Shown one piece after another: positions 8,267-15,547 of a stretch of DNA of 64,000 nt. The stretch spans positions 51,289-115,288 of the forward strand of contig LJHT01000105.1 of the NCBI GenBank assembly GCA_001295905.1, written 5' to 3'. Within the stretch, counting starts at the first letter, position 1, and every line of letters starts with the position of its first letter. The position numbers were made by a program, and so were the translations under genes. Below the pieces are notes generated by a model. It was not told where the DNA came from and searched no databases. It saw only the letters and a program-made list of their open reading frames with translations. Source of the stretch: a beta proteobacterium AAP51 (GTDB lineage: Bacteria > Pseudomonadota > Gammaproteobacteria > Burkholderiales > Burkholderiaceae_C).

Positions 8267-9334
8267 TCAGCCGCCGAACAGGTCGTCGCTGCGCGCCGGC
8301 GGCACCAGCCCGAGGTGGCGGAAAGCCGCCGCCGTGGCCACGCGGCCGCGCGGCGTGCGCTGCAGGTAGCCCTGCTGGATGAGGTAGGGCTCGATCACGT
8401 CTTCGATGGTGCCGCTTTCCTCGCCAATGGCCGCGGCCACGTTGTCCAGCCCGACCGGGCCGCCGTCGAAGCGGTGGATCACGGCTTCCAGCAGCTTGCG
8501 GTCCATCACGTCCAGGCCGATGGGGTCGACGTCCAGCATCTTCAGCGCCTGGTCGGCCAGCGCGGCATGGATGCGGCCGTCGCCTTTCACTTGCGCGTAG
8601 TCGCGCACGCGGCGCAGCAGCCGGTTGGCGATGCGCGGCGTGCCGCGGCTGCGGCGCGCGATTTCCAGCGCGCCGGCGGCGTCGGTGGGCACGTTCAGCA
8701 GGCCGGCCGAGCGCGTGACGATGCGCGTCAGCTCCTCGGCGGTATAGAACTCGAGCCGCGCCACGATGCCGAAACGGTCGCGCAGCGGGTTGGTCAGCAT
8801 GCCGGCGCGCGTGGTGGCGCCCACCAGGGTGAAGGGCTGCAGGTCGAGCTTGATGCTGCGTGCGGCCGGGCCGTCGCCGATCATGATGTCGATCTGGTAG
8901 TCCTCCAGCGCGGGGTAGAGGATTTCCTCCACCACCGGGCTCAGGCGGTGGATCTCGTCGATGAAGAGCACATCGTTCTTTTCCAGGTTCGTGAGGATGG
9001 CCGCCAGGTCCTTGGGCTTTTCCAGCACCGGGCCCGAGGTCTGGCGCAGGTTCACGCCCAGCTCGTTGGCGATGATGTGGCTGAGCGTGGTCTTGCCCAA
9101 GCCGGGCGGGCCGAAGAGCAGCACGTGGTCCAGCGCCTCTGCGCGCTGCTTGGCCGCGCCGATGAAGATTTCCAGCTGCTCACGCGCCTTGGTCTGGCCC
9201 ACGTAGTCTTGCAGGCCCTTGGGGCGCAAGGCGCGTTCGATGGCCTCTTCGTTGGGCGAAGCCGGCGCGGCGCTGACCACGCGTGCCGCGGCGGGCCGGG
9301 GGGCGGGGGCGAAGTCGTCGGTCTGGATGGCCAT
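8267..9334 (-). CDS. ruvB: Holliday junction branch migration helicase RuvB
   Basis: 355 residues, normal RuvB length. RuvB is the AAA+ motor that drives Holliday-junction branch migration with RuvA in recombination and repair. Visible signatures: RPKGLQDYVGQ, Walker A GPPGLGKTT (75-83), Walker B LFIDEIHRL, sensor GATTRAGML, arginine finger region NPLRDRFG, and the winged-helix end (IEPYLIQQGYLQRTPRGR). The frame is open well upstream, but MAIQTDDF is the usual start and the -10-like GATAAT lies 6 nt before it. Its partner ruvA lies about 11 kb away at 20344-20919, an unusual split. Confidence 0.97.
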   Translation of the reverse strand: MAIQTDDFAPAPRPAAARVVSAAPASPNEEAIERALRPKGLQDYVGQTKAREQLEIFIGAAKQRAEALDHVLLFGPPGLGKTTLSHIIANELGVNLRQTSGPVLEKPKDLAAILTNLEKNDVLFIDEIHRLSPVVEEILYPALEDYQIDIMIGDGPAARSIKLDLQPFTLVGATTRAGMLTNPLRDRFGIVARLEFYTAEELTRIVTRSAGLLNVPTDAAGALEIARRSRGTPRIANRLLRRVRDYAQVKGDGRIHAALADQALKMLDVDPIGLDVMDRKLLEAVIHRFDGGPVGLDNVAAAIGEESGTIEDVIEPYLIQQGYLQRTPRGRVATAAAFRHLGLVPPARSDDLFGG

Positions 9335-9340
9335 ACAGTC

Positions 9341-9346
9341 ATTATC
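9341..9346 (-). promoter_or_regulatory. ruvB: Candidate -10 box for a leaderless ruvB transcript
   Basis: GATAAT on the minus strand ends 6 nt before the ruvB ATG (9334), so the expected start site would be the A of the start codon. I see no good -35 at the normal spacing. The call rests on the -10 alone. Confidence 0.35.
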
Positions 9347-9460
9347 ACCAGCGGCGGCAGTGCAAAAGGCCCAGGCCCGTGTGGCGGCTAGACTTGTCTG
9401 CAAGCTGCCTGCGGACCCGGACCCGGGTTCCAGGCAGCAGCCAACCCGAGGATGACACCC

Positions 9461-9952
9461 ATGCACACCCCCCGTCGCGGCTTGCTGGCCGCTGTTTTCG
9501 TGGCCGCGCTGTCCAGCCTGGCCTTGCCCGTGTGGGCCCAGAGCCCGGTGAAGGTGGAAGGCGCCTGGGCGCGCCCCACCGTGCAGGGCCAGATGGGCGG
9601 CGGCGGCTTCCTGAAGATCACCGGCGGCCCGGCGGCCGACCGCCTGCTTTCGGGCAGCGCCCCCGTCAGCCAGACGGTGGAACTGCACACCATGAGCATG
9701 GAAGGCGACGTGATGCGCATGCGCCAGGTGAAGGCCATCGACGTGCCGGCTGGCGGCACCGTCGAGCTGAAGCCGGGCGGCCTGCACCTCATGTTCATCG
9801 GCCTGAAGCAGCCGCTGAAGAACGGCGAGAGCTTCCCGCTGACGCTGCGTTTCGAGAAGGCCGGCGAAGTGAAGGTGGACGTGAAGATCTCGTCCCAGCC
9901 GCCGGCCGGTGCATCGGCCGGCCACGGCGGCCATGGCGGCCACAAGCACTGA
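9461..9952 (+). CDS. Periplasmic copper chaperone PCu(A)C family protein
   Basis: 163 residues with a signal peptide (RRGLLAAVFVAALSSLALPVWA, cleaved after AQS). The PCuAC copper site is present: VELHTMSMEGDVMRMR gives the first His/Met set and GGLHLMFIGLK the His-x-Met set. A His/Gly-rich tail (GHGGHGGHKH) may bind extra metal. Such proteins carry Cu(I) in the periplasm and help load the CuA site of cytochrome oxidase. An ATG 9 nt upstream is also in frame, but the GAGG at 9448-9451 has correct spacing only for 9461. It is divergent from ruvB. Confidence 0.92.
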   Translation: MHTPRRGLLAAVFVAALSSLALPVWAQSPVKVEGAWARPTVQGQMGGGGFLKITGGPAADRLLSGSAPVSQTVELHTMSMEGDVMRMRQVKAIDVPAGGTVELKPGGLHLMFIGLKQPLKNGESFPLTLRFEKAGEVKVDVKISSQPPAGASAGHGGHGGHKH

Positions 9953-9972
9953 TTGAAGGCGTTCGGCGGCGC

Positions 9973-10293
9973 CTAGGGGCCGGAGAAGAGCTTCAGCCCC
10001 AGGATGCCCGCCACGATGAGCATGAGGCTCACCAGCCGCCCCACGGTGGCCGGTTCACCGAACAGCACCATGCCCAGGATGGCCGTGCCCACCGCCCCCA
10101 CGCCCACCCACACGGCGTAGGCCGTGCCCACGGGCAGCGTCTTCATGGCGATGCCCAGCAGCAGCACGCTCAGCCCCATGGCCGTGACGGTGGCTACCGA
10201 GGGCCACAGCCGCGTGAAGCCTTCGGTGTACTTCAGGCCGATGGCCCAGCCCACCTCGAGCAGGCCGGCCACGAACAACAGGAACCAAGCCAT
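9973..10293 (-). CDS. sugE: SMR family transporter, SugE/Gdx type
   Basis: 106 residues with four membrane helices: MAWFLLFVAGLLEVGWAIGL, the helix from about 30, GTAYAVWVGVGAVGTAILGM and LMLIVAGILGLKLF. The essential Glu13 (LLEVGWAIGLK) and the GTAYAVW motif group it with SugE rather than EmrE. Characterised SugE (Gdx) proteins export guanidinium in exchange for protons. I looked for a guanidine riboswitch in the short upstream region and did not find one. It follows cheB by 64 nt on the same strand, so it may be read through from the chemotaxis operon. Confidence 0.88.
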   Translation of the reverse strand: MAWFLLFVAGLLEVGWAIGLKYTEGFTRLWPSVATVTAMGLSVLLLGIAMKTLPVGTAYAVWVGVGAVGTAILGMVLFGEPATVGRLVSLMLIVAGILGLKLFSGP

Positions 10294-10357
10294 CGGGGGC
10301 GCCTTGCTTGCGGTGTGAAGGTTGTGGGTTCGACGGCCCGCATTTTCAGGCCTGCAC

Positions 10358-11419
10358 TCAGCCGCGCGCGTCGAACTGCAGGATGGCCTCGGCCACGCGG
10401 TCCAGCGGCATGACGTGGTCCACCGCGCCGATCTTGATGGCCTCCTTGGGCATGCCGAAGACTACGCAGCTGGCCTCGTCCTGCGCGATGGTGCGGGCGC
10501 CGCCGTCGTGCAGCTGCTTCATGCCGCGCGCGCCGTCGTCGCCCATGCCAGTGAGGATGATGGCCAGCACGTCCTTGCCCGCCACTTCGGCGGTGCTGCG
10601 GAACAGCACGTCCACGGCCGGCTTGTGGCGGTTGACGGGCGGCCCGTCGGCCACCACCGCGAAGTACTGGCCGCCGGCCTTGCGCAACTGCATGTGCTTG
10701 CCGCCGGGGGCGATGAGCACGCTGCCGCGCTCCAGCCGGTCGCCGTCCTTGGCCTCTTTCACGCGCACGGCGCACAGGCCGTCCAGCCGCGCGGCGTACA
10801 TGGCCGTGAACTTCTCGGGCATGTGCTGCACGATGGCGATGCCGGGGCTGTCGGCCGGCAGCGCGGTGAGCACCTGCTCCAGCGCCTGCGTGCCGCCGGT
10901 GCTGCTGCCGATGACCACGGGCTTGTTCATCGACAGCGCATGCAGCCCTGGCACCGGCACGGCCGCGGCCGCGCTGCGGGCCGGGGCCACCGCGGGGGGC
11001 AGGCTGCGCCGCACCTGCGGGCGCGCACGGGCTGCGGCTTTCAGCGCGGTGACGAGCTCGCGCCGCGAATCTTCCAGGAACTGCTTCAGCCCCAGCCTCG
11101 GCTTGGCCACCACGCCCACCGCGCCCGCGGCCATGGCTTCCAGCGCGATCTTGCTGCCCTCGGTGGTGAGCGTGCTGCAGATGACGGTGGCGATGGGGCT
11201 TTCTTCCATCAGCTGACGAAGAAAGGTCAGGCCGTCCATGCCGGGCATCTCGATGTCCAGCAGCAGCACGTCGGGCTTGTGCTTGCGGATCAGCGGCCCG
11301 GCGATCAGCGGGTTGGGCGCACTGCCCATCAGCGCGATCTCGGGGTCGTCTTGCAGCAGGTGCTGCAGCGTCTGCCGCACGACGGCCGAATCGTCGACCA
11401 CGAAGACCTGGATGGCCAT
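10358..11419 (-). CDS. cheB: Chemotaxis response regulator, glutamate methylesterase CheB
   Basis: 353 residues. Receiver domain at 1-125 with Asp9-Asp10 and the phospho-acceptor Asp55 (LLLDIEMPGMDG). A linker of about 40 residues follows, then the methylesterase domain with its triad: VIGSSTGGTQ (Ser), AIVQHMPEKF (His) and LTGMGDDGARGM (Asp). It removes methyl groups from receptor glutamates, activated by CheA-dependent phosphorylation, opposing CheR. It is last of the chemotaxis genes, 49 nt after cheD. Confidence 0.96.
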   Translation of the reverse strand: MAIQVFVVDDSAVVRQTLQHLLQDDPEIALMGSAPNPLIAGPLIRKHKPDVLLLDIEMPGMDGLTFLRQLMEESPIATVICSTLTTEGSKIALEAMAAGAVGVVAKPRLGLKQFLEDSRRELVTALKAAARARPQVRRSLPPAVAPARSAAAAVPVPGLHALSMNKPVVIGSSTGGTQALEQVLTALPADSPGIAIVQHMPEKFTAMYAARLDGLCAVRVKEAKDGDRLERGSVLIAPGGKHMQLRKAGGQYFAVVADGPPVNRHKPAVDVLFRSTAEVAGKDVLAIILTGMGDDGARGMKQLHDGGARTIAQDEASCVVFGMPKEAIKIGAVDHVMPLDRVAEAILQFDARG

Positions 11420-11468
11420 GAGGGTGCCTTGGGGGTTGTCGTGGAAGGTGGAACTGGGGCGGCCGGGC

Positions 11469-11954
11469 TCAGAGCGGCACGGCCGTCACCTCGGGCGCGC
11501 CCGGGCCCACGGTCCAGGTCAGCTTGCGGTAGCTCTGGCCTCCCAGGTCGTGGTGCAGCACGCGCACGCCGTCGGCGGCCAGGGCCTGCAGCGTCCAGTG
11601 GGCGTTGCAGTCGCCCACATGGCCGGCGCCGAACTGCCCGGGGAACATGTTGCCGCCGCCGTAGACGTAGGCCTCGCACAGCTGCGGCGTGATGCCGCGC
11701 TCGCGCAGCAGGTCGTACATCACGTCCAGCGCCACGTCGCCCCAGGCGCTGTCGCGCGGGGCCGCCGGCGAGGCCGGGCTGGCATGCACGATGTGGCACA
11801 TCGCGCCCACGCTGCGGCGCGGATCGGTCAGCACCACCGCCACGCACGAGCCCAGCAGCGTGACGAAGCGGTCGCCGCGCGTGCCGCAGGCCACGTCGCC
11901 CGGGTGCAGGGTGTGGGTGACGCTGCCGAAGCTGGGCAGCACGCCCGGTGCCAT
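11469..11954 (-). CDS. cheD: Chemoreceptor glutamine deamidase CheD
   Basis: 161 residues. The thiol-protease-like site is present: LLGSCVAVVLTD (Cys) and MCHIVHA (His), with GGGNMF and GDCNAHW typical of CheD. It deamidates glutamines on chemoreceptors to prepare methylation sites and can act with CheC or CheY. No cheC is present here. The ATG at 11954 overlaps the cheR stop (TGATG), so the two are translationally coupled. A GTG one codon upstream is also possible. Confidence 0.94.
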   Translation of the reverse strand: MAPGVLPSFGSVTHTLHPGDVACGTRGDRFVTLLGSCVAVVLTDPRRSVGAMCHIVHASPASPAAPRDSAWGDVALDVMYDLLRERGITPQLCEAYVYGGGNMFPGQFGAGHVGDCNAHWTLQALAADGVRVLHHDLGGQSYRKLTWTVGPGAPEVTAVPL

Positions 11955-12775
11955 CACCCCGCCACCTTGCGGAAGGCGCCGGGGGCCAGCACCTTCAGCG
12001 GCGTGTCGCAGGGCACGCGGCCTTCGGCGGTGCCGATGAAGAAGAGGCCGTCAGGGCGCAACTGCGTGAGCACACGGTCGACCACGGCGCGCTTGGTGGG
12101 CGGGTCGAAGTAGATCAGCACGTTGCGCAGGAAGACGATGTCGAACGGCGCGCCGGGCAGCCCGCCTTCGAGCGCGGCGCACAGGTTCAGCTGCCCGAAC
12201 TTCACGCGCTCGCGCAGCTTCGGGGCGATCTGGACCAGGCCTTCGCTGTCGCCTTCGCCCTTCAGGCAGTGGCGCTTCAGGCGTTCGGGCGGCACCTGGC
12301 GCAGGCGCTCGGCGGGGTAGATGGCGCTGCTGGCGCTGTGCAGCACGCGGTCGCTGATGTCGGTGCCGAGGATGGACCAGTCGCTGCCGATCTGGCCGCG
12401 CTGGTGCAGGTCGGCCAGCAGCATGGCCGTGCTGTAGGCCTCGTCGCCGAAGGATGAAGCCGCGCTCCACACCGCCACGCGGCGCGGGCGCTCGCGGGCG
12501 AGCTCGGCCTCGATCAGCTCGAAGTGCGCGGGCTCGCGGAAGAAGTAGGTCTCGTTGGTGGTCAGCAGGTCCACCGCCATCTGGAACTCGCCGCCGTCCT
12601 CGGGGGTGCTGATGAGGTGCAGGTAGTCCTCGAAGCTGCTCAGCCCCAGGCGCTGGATGCGCGGCGCCAGGCGCGAGGAGATCAGCGGCTTCTTGCTCGG
12701 CGCGAAGCTCAGGCCGATGCTGCAGTGCATCAGCTCGGCAATCTGCGTGAAGGTGCGGTCGCTGAGGGTGGCCAT
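11954..12775 (-). CDS. cheR: Chemotaxis protein methyltransferase CheR
   Basis: 273 residues. An N-terminal helical domain (1-70) precedes the SAM-dependent methyltransferase domain, with TTNETYFFRE, VWSAASSFGDEAYS (normally Cys and Glu-Glu-Pro at the variable sites, here altered), LGTDIS and FDIVFLRNVLIYFD. It methylates receptor glutamates in the cytoplasm. Neither receptor of this operon carries a recognisable NWETF-type tether, so binding must be through the methylation helices. The gene lies 7 nt after cheW. Confidence 0.95.
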   Translation of the reverse strand: MATLSDRTFTQIAELMHCSIGLSFAPSKKPLISSRLAPRIQRLGLSSFEDYLHLISTPEDGGEFQMAVDLLTTNETYFFREPAHFELIEAELARERPRRVAVWSAASSFGDEAYSTAMLLADLHQRGQIGSDWSILGTDISDRVLHSASSAIYPAERLRQVPPERLKRHCLKGEGDSEGLVQIAPKLRERVKFGQLNLCAALEGGLPGAPFDIVFLRNVLIYFDPPTKRAVVDRVLTQLRPDGLFFIGTAEGRVPCDTPLKVLAPGAFRKVAG

Positions 12776-12782
12776 GGCGCGT

Positions 12783-13316
12783 TCAGGCGGCCAGTGGCTC
12801 GGGGCTGGCCTGCAGGCCTTGCGATGACGCGCAGATCTCGGCCATCTCGGCCACGTCGAAGGCGCGGTCGGGCTCCAGGATGATGACGAAGCGCGTGCCC
12901 ACCTTGCCCATGCCGCGGATGAAGTCGCGCCGCACCGTGGTGCCGAAGTTGGGCGGCGGCTCGATCTGCGCCGCGGCGATGTCGATGACCTCGCTGACCG
13001 CGTCGACCATCAGCCCGAGCTCCACGCGTTCGCTCAGGCCGTCGATCTGGCGCACGGCATCGAAGATCACGATGCAGGTCTTCTTGCCTACGCGCGCGGC
13101 GGGGCGGCCGAAGCGCGCGTGCAGGTCGATCACCGGCACCACCGCGCCGCGCAGGTTGATGACGCCGCGCACGAAGCTGGGCATCAGCGGCACGGTGGTC
13201 ATGGGGCCGTGCTGGATGATCTCGCGCACGGTGCGGATGTCCATCGCGAAGACCTCCTCGCCCAGCGCGAAGGTGAGGAACTGCGCGGCGGTGTCGGTGG
13301 TGGCCGTGGATGACAT
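12783..13316 (-). CDS. cheW: Chemotaxis coupling protein CheW
   Basis: 177 residues with the CheW SH3-like fold: AQFLTFALGEEVFAMDI, REIIQHGPMTTVPLMPSFVRG, GVINLRGAVVPVIDL and LGLMVDAVSEVIDI. It couples chemoreceptors to CheA. The C-terminal 20 residues or so are an Ala/Ser extension. It sits 17 nt after the PAS receptor and 7 nt before cheR. Confidence 0.95.
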   Translation of the reverse strand: MSSTATTDTAAQFLTFALGEEVFAMDIRTVREIIQHGPMTTVPLMPSFVRGVINLRGAVVPVIDLHARFGRPAARVGKKTCIVIFDAVRQIDGLSERVELGLMVDAVSEVIDIAAAQIEPPPNFGTTVRRDFIRGMGKVGTRFVIILEPDRAFDVAEMAEICASSQGLQASPEPLAA

Positions 13317-13333
13317 GGTGGCGTGCCTCGCGT

Positions 13334-15547
13334 TCAGTAGGGGCGGAAGCTGCCGGTGCCCGTGGCGCGCTGCGCCGGGGCCGCTGCAGCAGGGCGCGAA
13401 CCGCCGCGCATCGGTGAGTTCGGCGCGCGCCGCTCGGCCACCGGCTTGCCCTTGGCGTTGCCGCGCACTGCGGGCGCTTCGGCGTCCACCAGCGTGAAGA
13501 AGGCCACCGACTGCTGCAGTTGTTCGGCCTGGCCGCTCAGCTCTTCGCTGGTGGCCGCCAGTTCTTCCGAGGCCGAGGCGTTCTGCTGCGTGGCCTTGCT
13601 CAGCTGGCCCATGGCGCCACCGATCTGCGTGACGCTCTGGCTCTGTTCCTGCGAGGCCGCGGCGATCTCCTGCACCAGCTCGCTGGTCTTCTGGATGCTG
13701 GGCACGATCTCGTCGAGCAGCTTGCCGGCGCGCTCGGCCGTGCTCACCGAGTTGCTCGCCAGGTCGCCGATCTCCTTGGCCGCTTCCTGACTGCGTTCGG
13801 CCAGCTTGCGCACCTCGGCGGCCACCACCGCGAAGCCCTTGCCGTGCTCGCCGGCGCGCGCGGCCTCGATGGCGGCGTTCAGCGCCAGCAGGTTGGTCTG
13901 GTAGGCGATGTCGTCGACGATGCTGATCTTCTGCGCGATCTGCTTCATCGCCTGCACCGTCTGCGTGACGGCGGCGCCGCCCTCGCCGGCCTCCTTGCTG
14001 GCCTTGGTGGCCATGCCGTCGGTGACCTTGGCGTTGTCGCTGTTCTGCGTGATGCTGGCGCTCATCATGTCGATGCTCGCCGTGGTCTCTTCCACCGAGC
14101 TGGCCTGCTCGCTGGCGCTCTGGCTCAGGCTCTGCGCGGTGGCGCTCACCTGGTTGGCCGCGCCCGTCAGCGCGTCGGCGGCGGCGCGCACCTCTTCGAT
14201 GATGCCGGCGAGTTTTTCGCCGGTGCTGTTGGCGTCGTTCTTGACCTGGTCGAACACGCCTTCCGCGTCGCGGGTGATGCGCTGCGTCAGGTCGCCGGCG
14301 GCCAGGCCGCCGAAGACGCGGCCCACGTCCTCGATGATGGCGCTGAGCTTCTCGCTGGTGGCGTTGGCGTCGTCCTTCACCTGGCCGAACACGCCTTCGT
14401 AGTCACGCGTGATGCGCTGGCTCAGGTCGCCGGCGGAGAGCGCGCCGAAGACGCGGCCCACGTCGTCGAAGATGACGCTGGTGTTCTCCATCAGCACGTT
14501 GACGCCTTCGCACAGGGTCTTGATGGGGCCGCTCTTGCCCTCCAGCGGGATGCGCTGCGTGAGGTCGCCGTTCTTGGCCGCGGTGGTCACGCCCTGGGCC
14601 TGCTCCACCGCCTGCTCGAGCATCTGCTTGGCCTGCACCTGGGCCGTCACGTCGGTGGCGATCTTGATGATCTTCGCCACGCGGCCCATCTCGTCCTTCA
14701 CGGGCGCATAGACGGCCTGGATCCAGATCTCGCTGCCGCTCTTGGTGATGCGGCGGAAGGTGCTGTTCTGGGCCTGACCGGCGTTCAGCTCGCGCCAGAA
14801 ATTGGCGTACTCGGCCGAGTTCGCGTAGGCCGGGTCCACGAACATGCGGTGGTGGCGGCCCTTGATCTCGTCCAGCCCGTAGCCCACGGCCTGCTGGAAG
14901 TTGCGGTTGGCGTTGAGCACATGGCCGCCGAGGTCGAACTCGATGAAGGCATAGCTCTGGTCGATGGCGTCGAGGATGCCCTTGGCGTTCTGCCGCTCGA
15001 TCTCGGTGGCAGTGATGTCGTAGCGCACGCCCAGGTACTTCATGGGCTTGCCGTTCTCGCCCAGGATGGGGGCGATCACCGCGTCCACGTAGTAGGGCGT
15101 GCCGTCCTTGGCGCGGTTCTTCACCACGCCGCGGAAGATGTCGCCGCGGCCGATGGTTTGCCACATCTCCTTGAACACCGACTTGGGCATGTCGGGGTGG
15201 CGCGTGGTGTTGTGGCCGTAGCCGATGAGCTCGTTCTTCGGGTACTTCGAGACCTCGAGGAACTTCTCGTTGACGTTGAGGATGTCGCCCTTCTTGTCGG
15301 CCTCGGAGACGATGCTCGTGAGGTTCATGATGTCGGTGCGCACCTTCAGCTCGCTCTCCACAGTGTCCAGGCGCTGCTTCAGCTGGGCCAGCGTGCCTTC
15401 CGAGTCGGCGCGCGCCGCTTCGGCCGCCGCTGCTGCAGCGCGGGCGGCCTCGGCGGCAGCCTGCTGTTGCTGGCAGGCCGCCATGGCCTCGTCCAGCGCG
15501 TGACCGGCAAAGAGGCGGCCGATCCAGGAAAGTTGGGGCGTGTTCAT
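13334..15547 (-). CDS. Soluble methyl-accepting chemotaxis protein with two PAS domains and HAMP-like repeats
   Basis: 737 residues without membrane segments, so a cytoplasmic receptor. After an Ala-rich coiled coil (20-60) come PAS1 (about 65-170, with YGHNTTRHPDMPKSVF, similar to Aer-type redox PAS) and PAS2 (about 175-290). Three HAMP-like units follow (NGDLTQRI, AGDLSQRITRDYEGVF, AGDLTQRITRDAEGVF). The signalling hairpin runs about 460-690, with AYQTNLLALNAAIEAARAGE and the following GKGFAVVAAEVRKLAERS. The C-terminus has no CheR-tether pentapeptide. It probably senses redox or energy state through a PAS cofactor. Its start overlaps the cheA stop (ATGA), so it is coupled to cheA. Confidence 0.93.
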   Translation of the reverse strand: MNTPQLSWIGRLFAGHALDEAMAACQQQQAAAEAARAAAAAAEAARADSEGTLAQLKQRLDTVESELKVRTDIMNLTSIVSEADKKGDILNVNEKFLEVSKYPKNELIGYGHNTTRHPDMPKSVFKEMWQTIGRGDIFRGVVKNRAKDGTPYYVDAVIAPILGENGKPMKYLGVRYDITATEIERQNAKGILDAIDQSYAFIEFDLGGHVLNANRNFQQAVGYGLDEIKGRHHRMFVDPAYANSAEYANFWRELNAGQAQNSTFRRITKSGSEIWIQAVYAPVKDEMGRVAKIIKIATDVTAQVQAKQMLEQAVEQAQGVTTAAKNGDLTQRIPLEGKSGPIKTLCEGVNVLMENTSVIFDDVGRVFGALSAGDLSQRITRDYEGVFGQVKDDANATSEKLSAIIEDVGRVFGGLAAGDLTQRITRDAEGVFDQVKNDANSTGEKLAGIIEEVRAAADALTGAANQVSATAQSLSQSASEQASSVEETTASIDMMSASITQNSDNAKVTDGMATKASKEAGEGGAAVTQTVQAMKQIAQKISIVDDIAYQTNLLALNAAIEAARAGEHGKGFAVVAAEVRKLAERSQEAAKEIGDLASNSVSTAERAGKLLDEIVPSIQKTSELVQEIAAASQEQSQSVTQIGGAMGQLSKATQQNASASEELAATSEELSGQAEQLQQSVAFFTLVDAEAPAVRGNAKGKPVAERRAPNSPMRGGSRPAAAAPAQRATGTGSFRPY

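Noticed and set aside
10294..10357. Guanidine riboswitch (mini-ykkC) ahead of the SugE gene
   Set aside because: Only 64 nt lie upstream and the paired ACGR hairpins are not seen.
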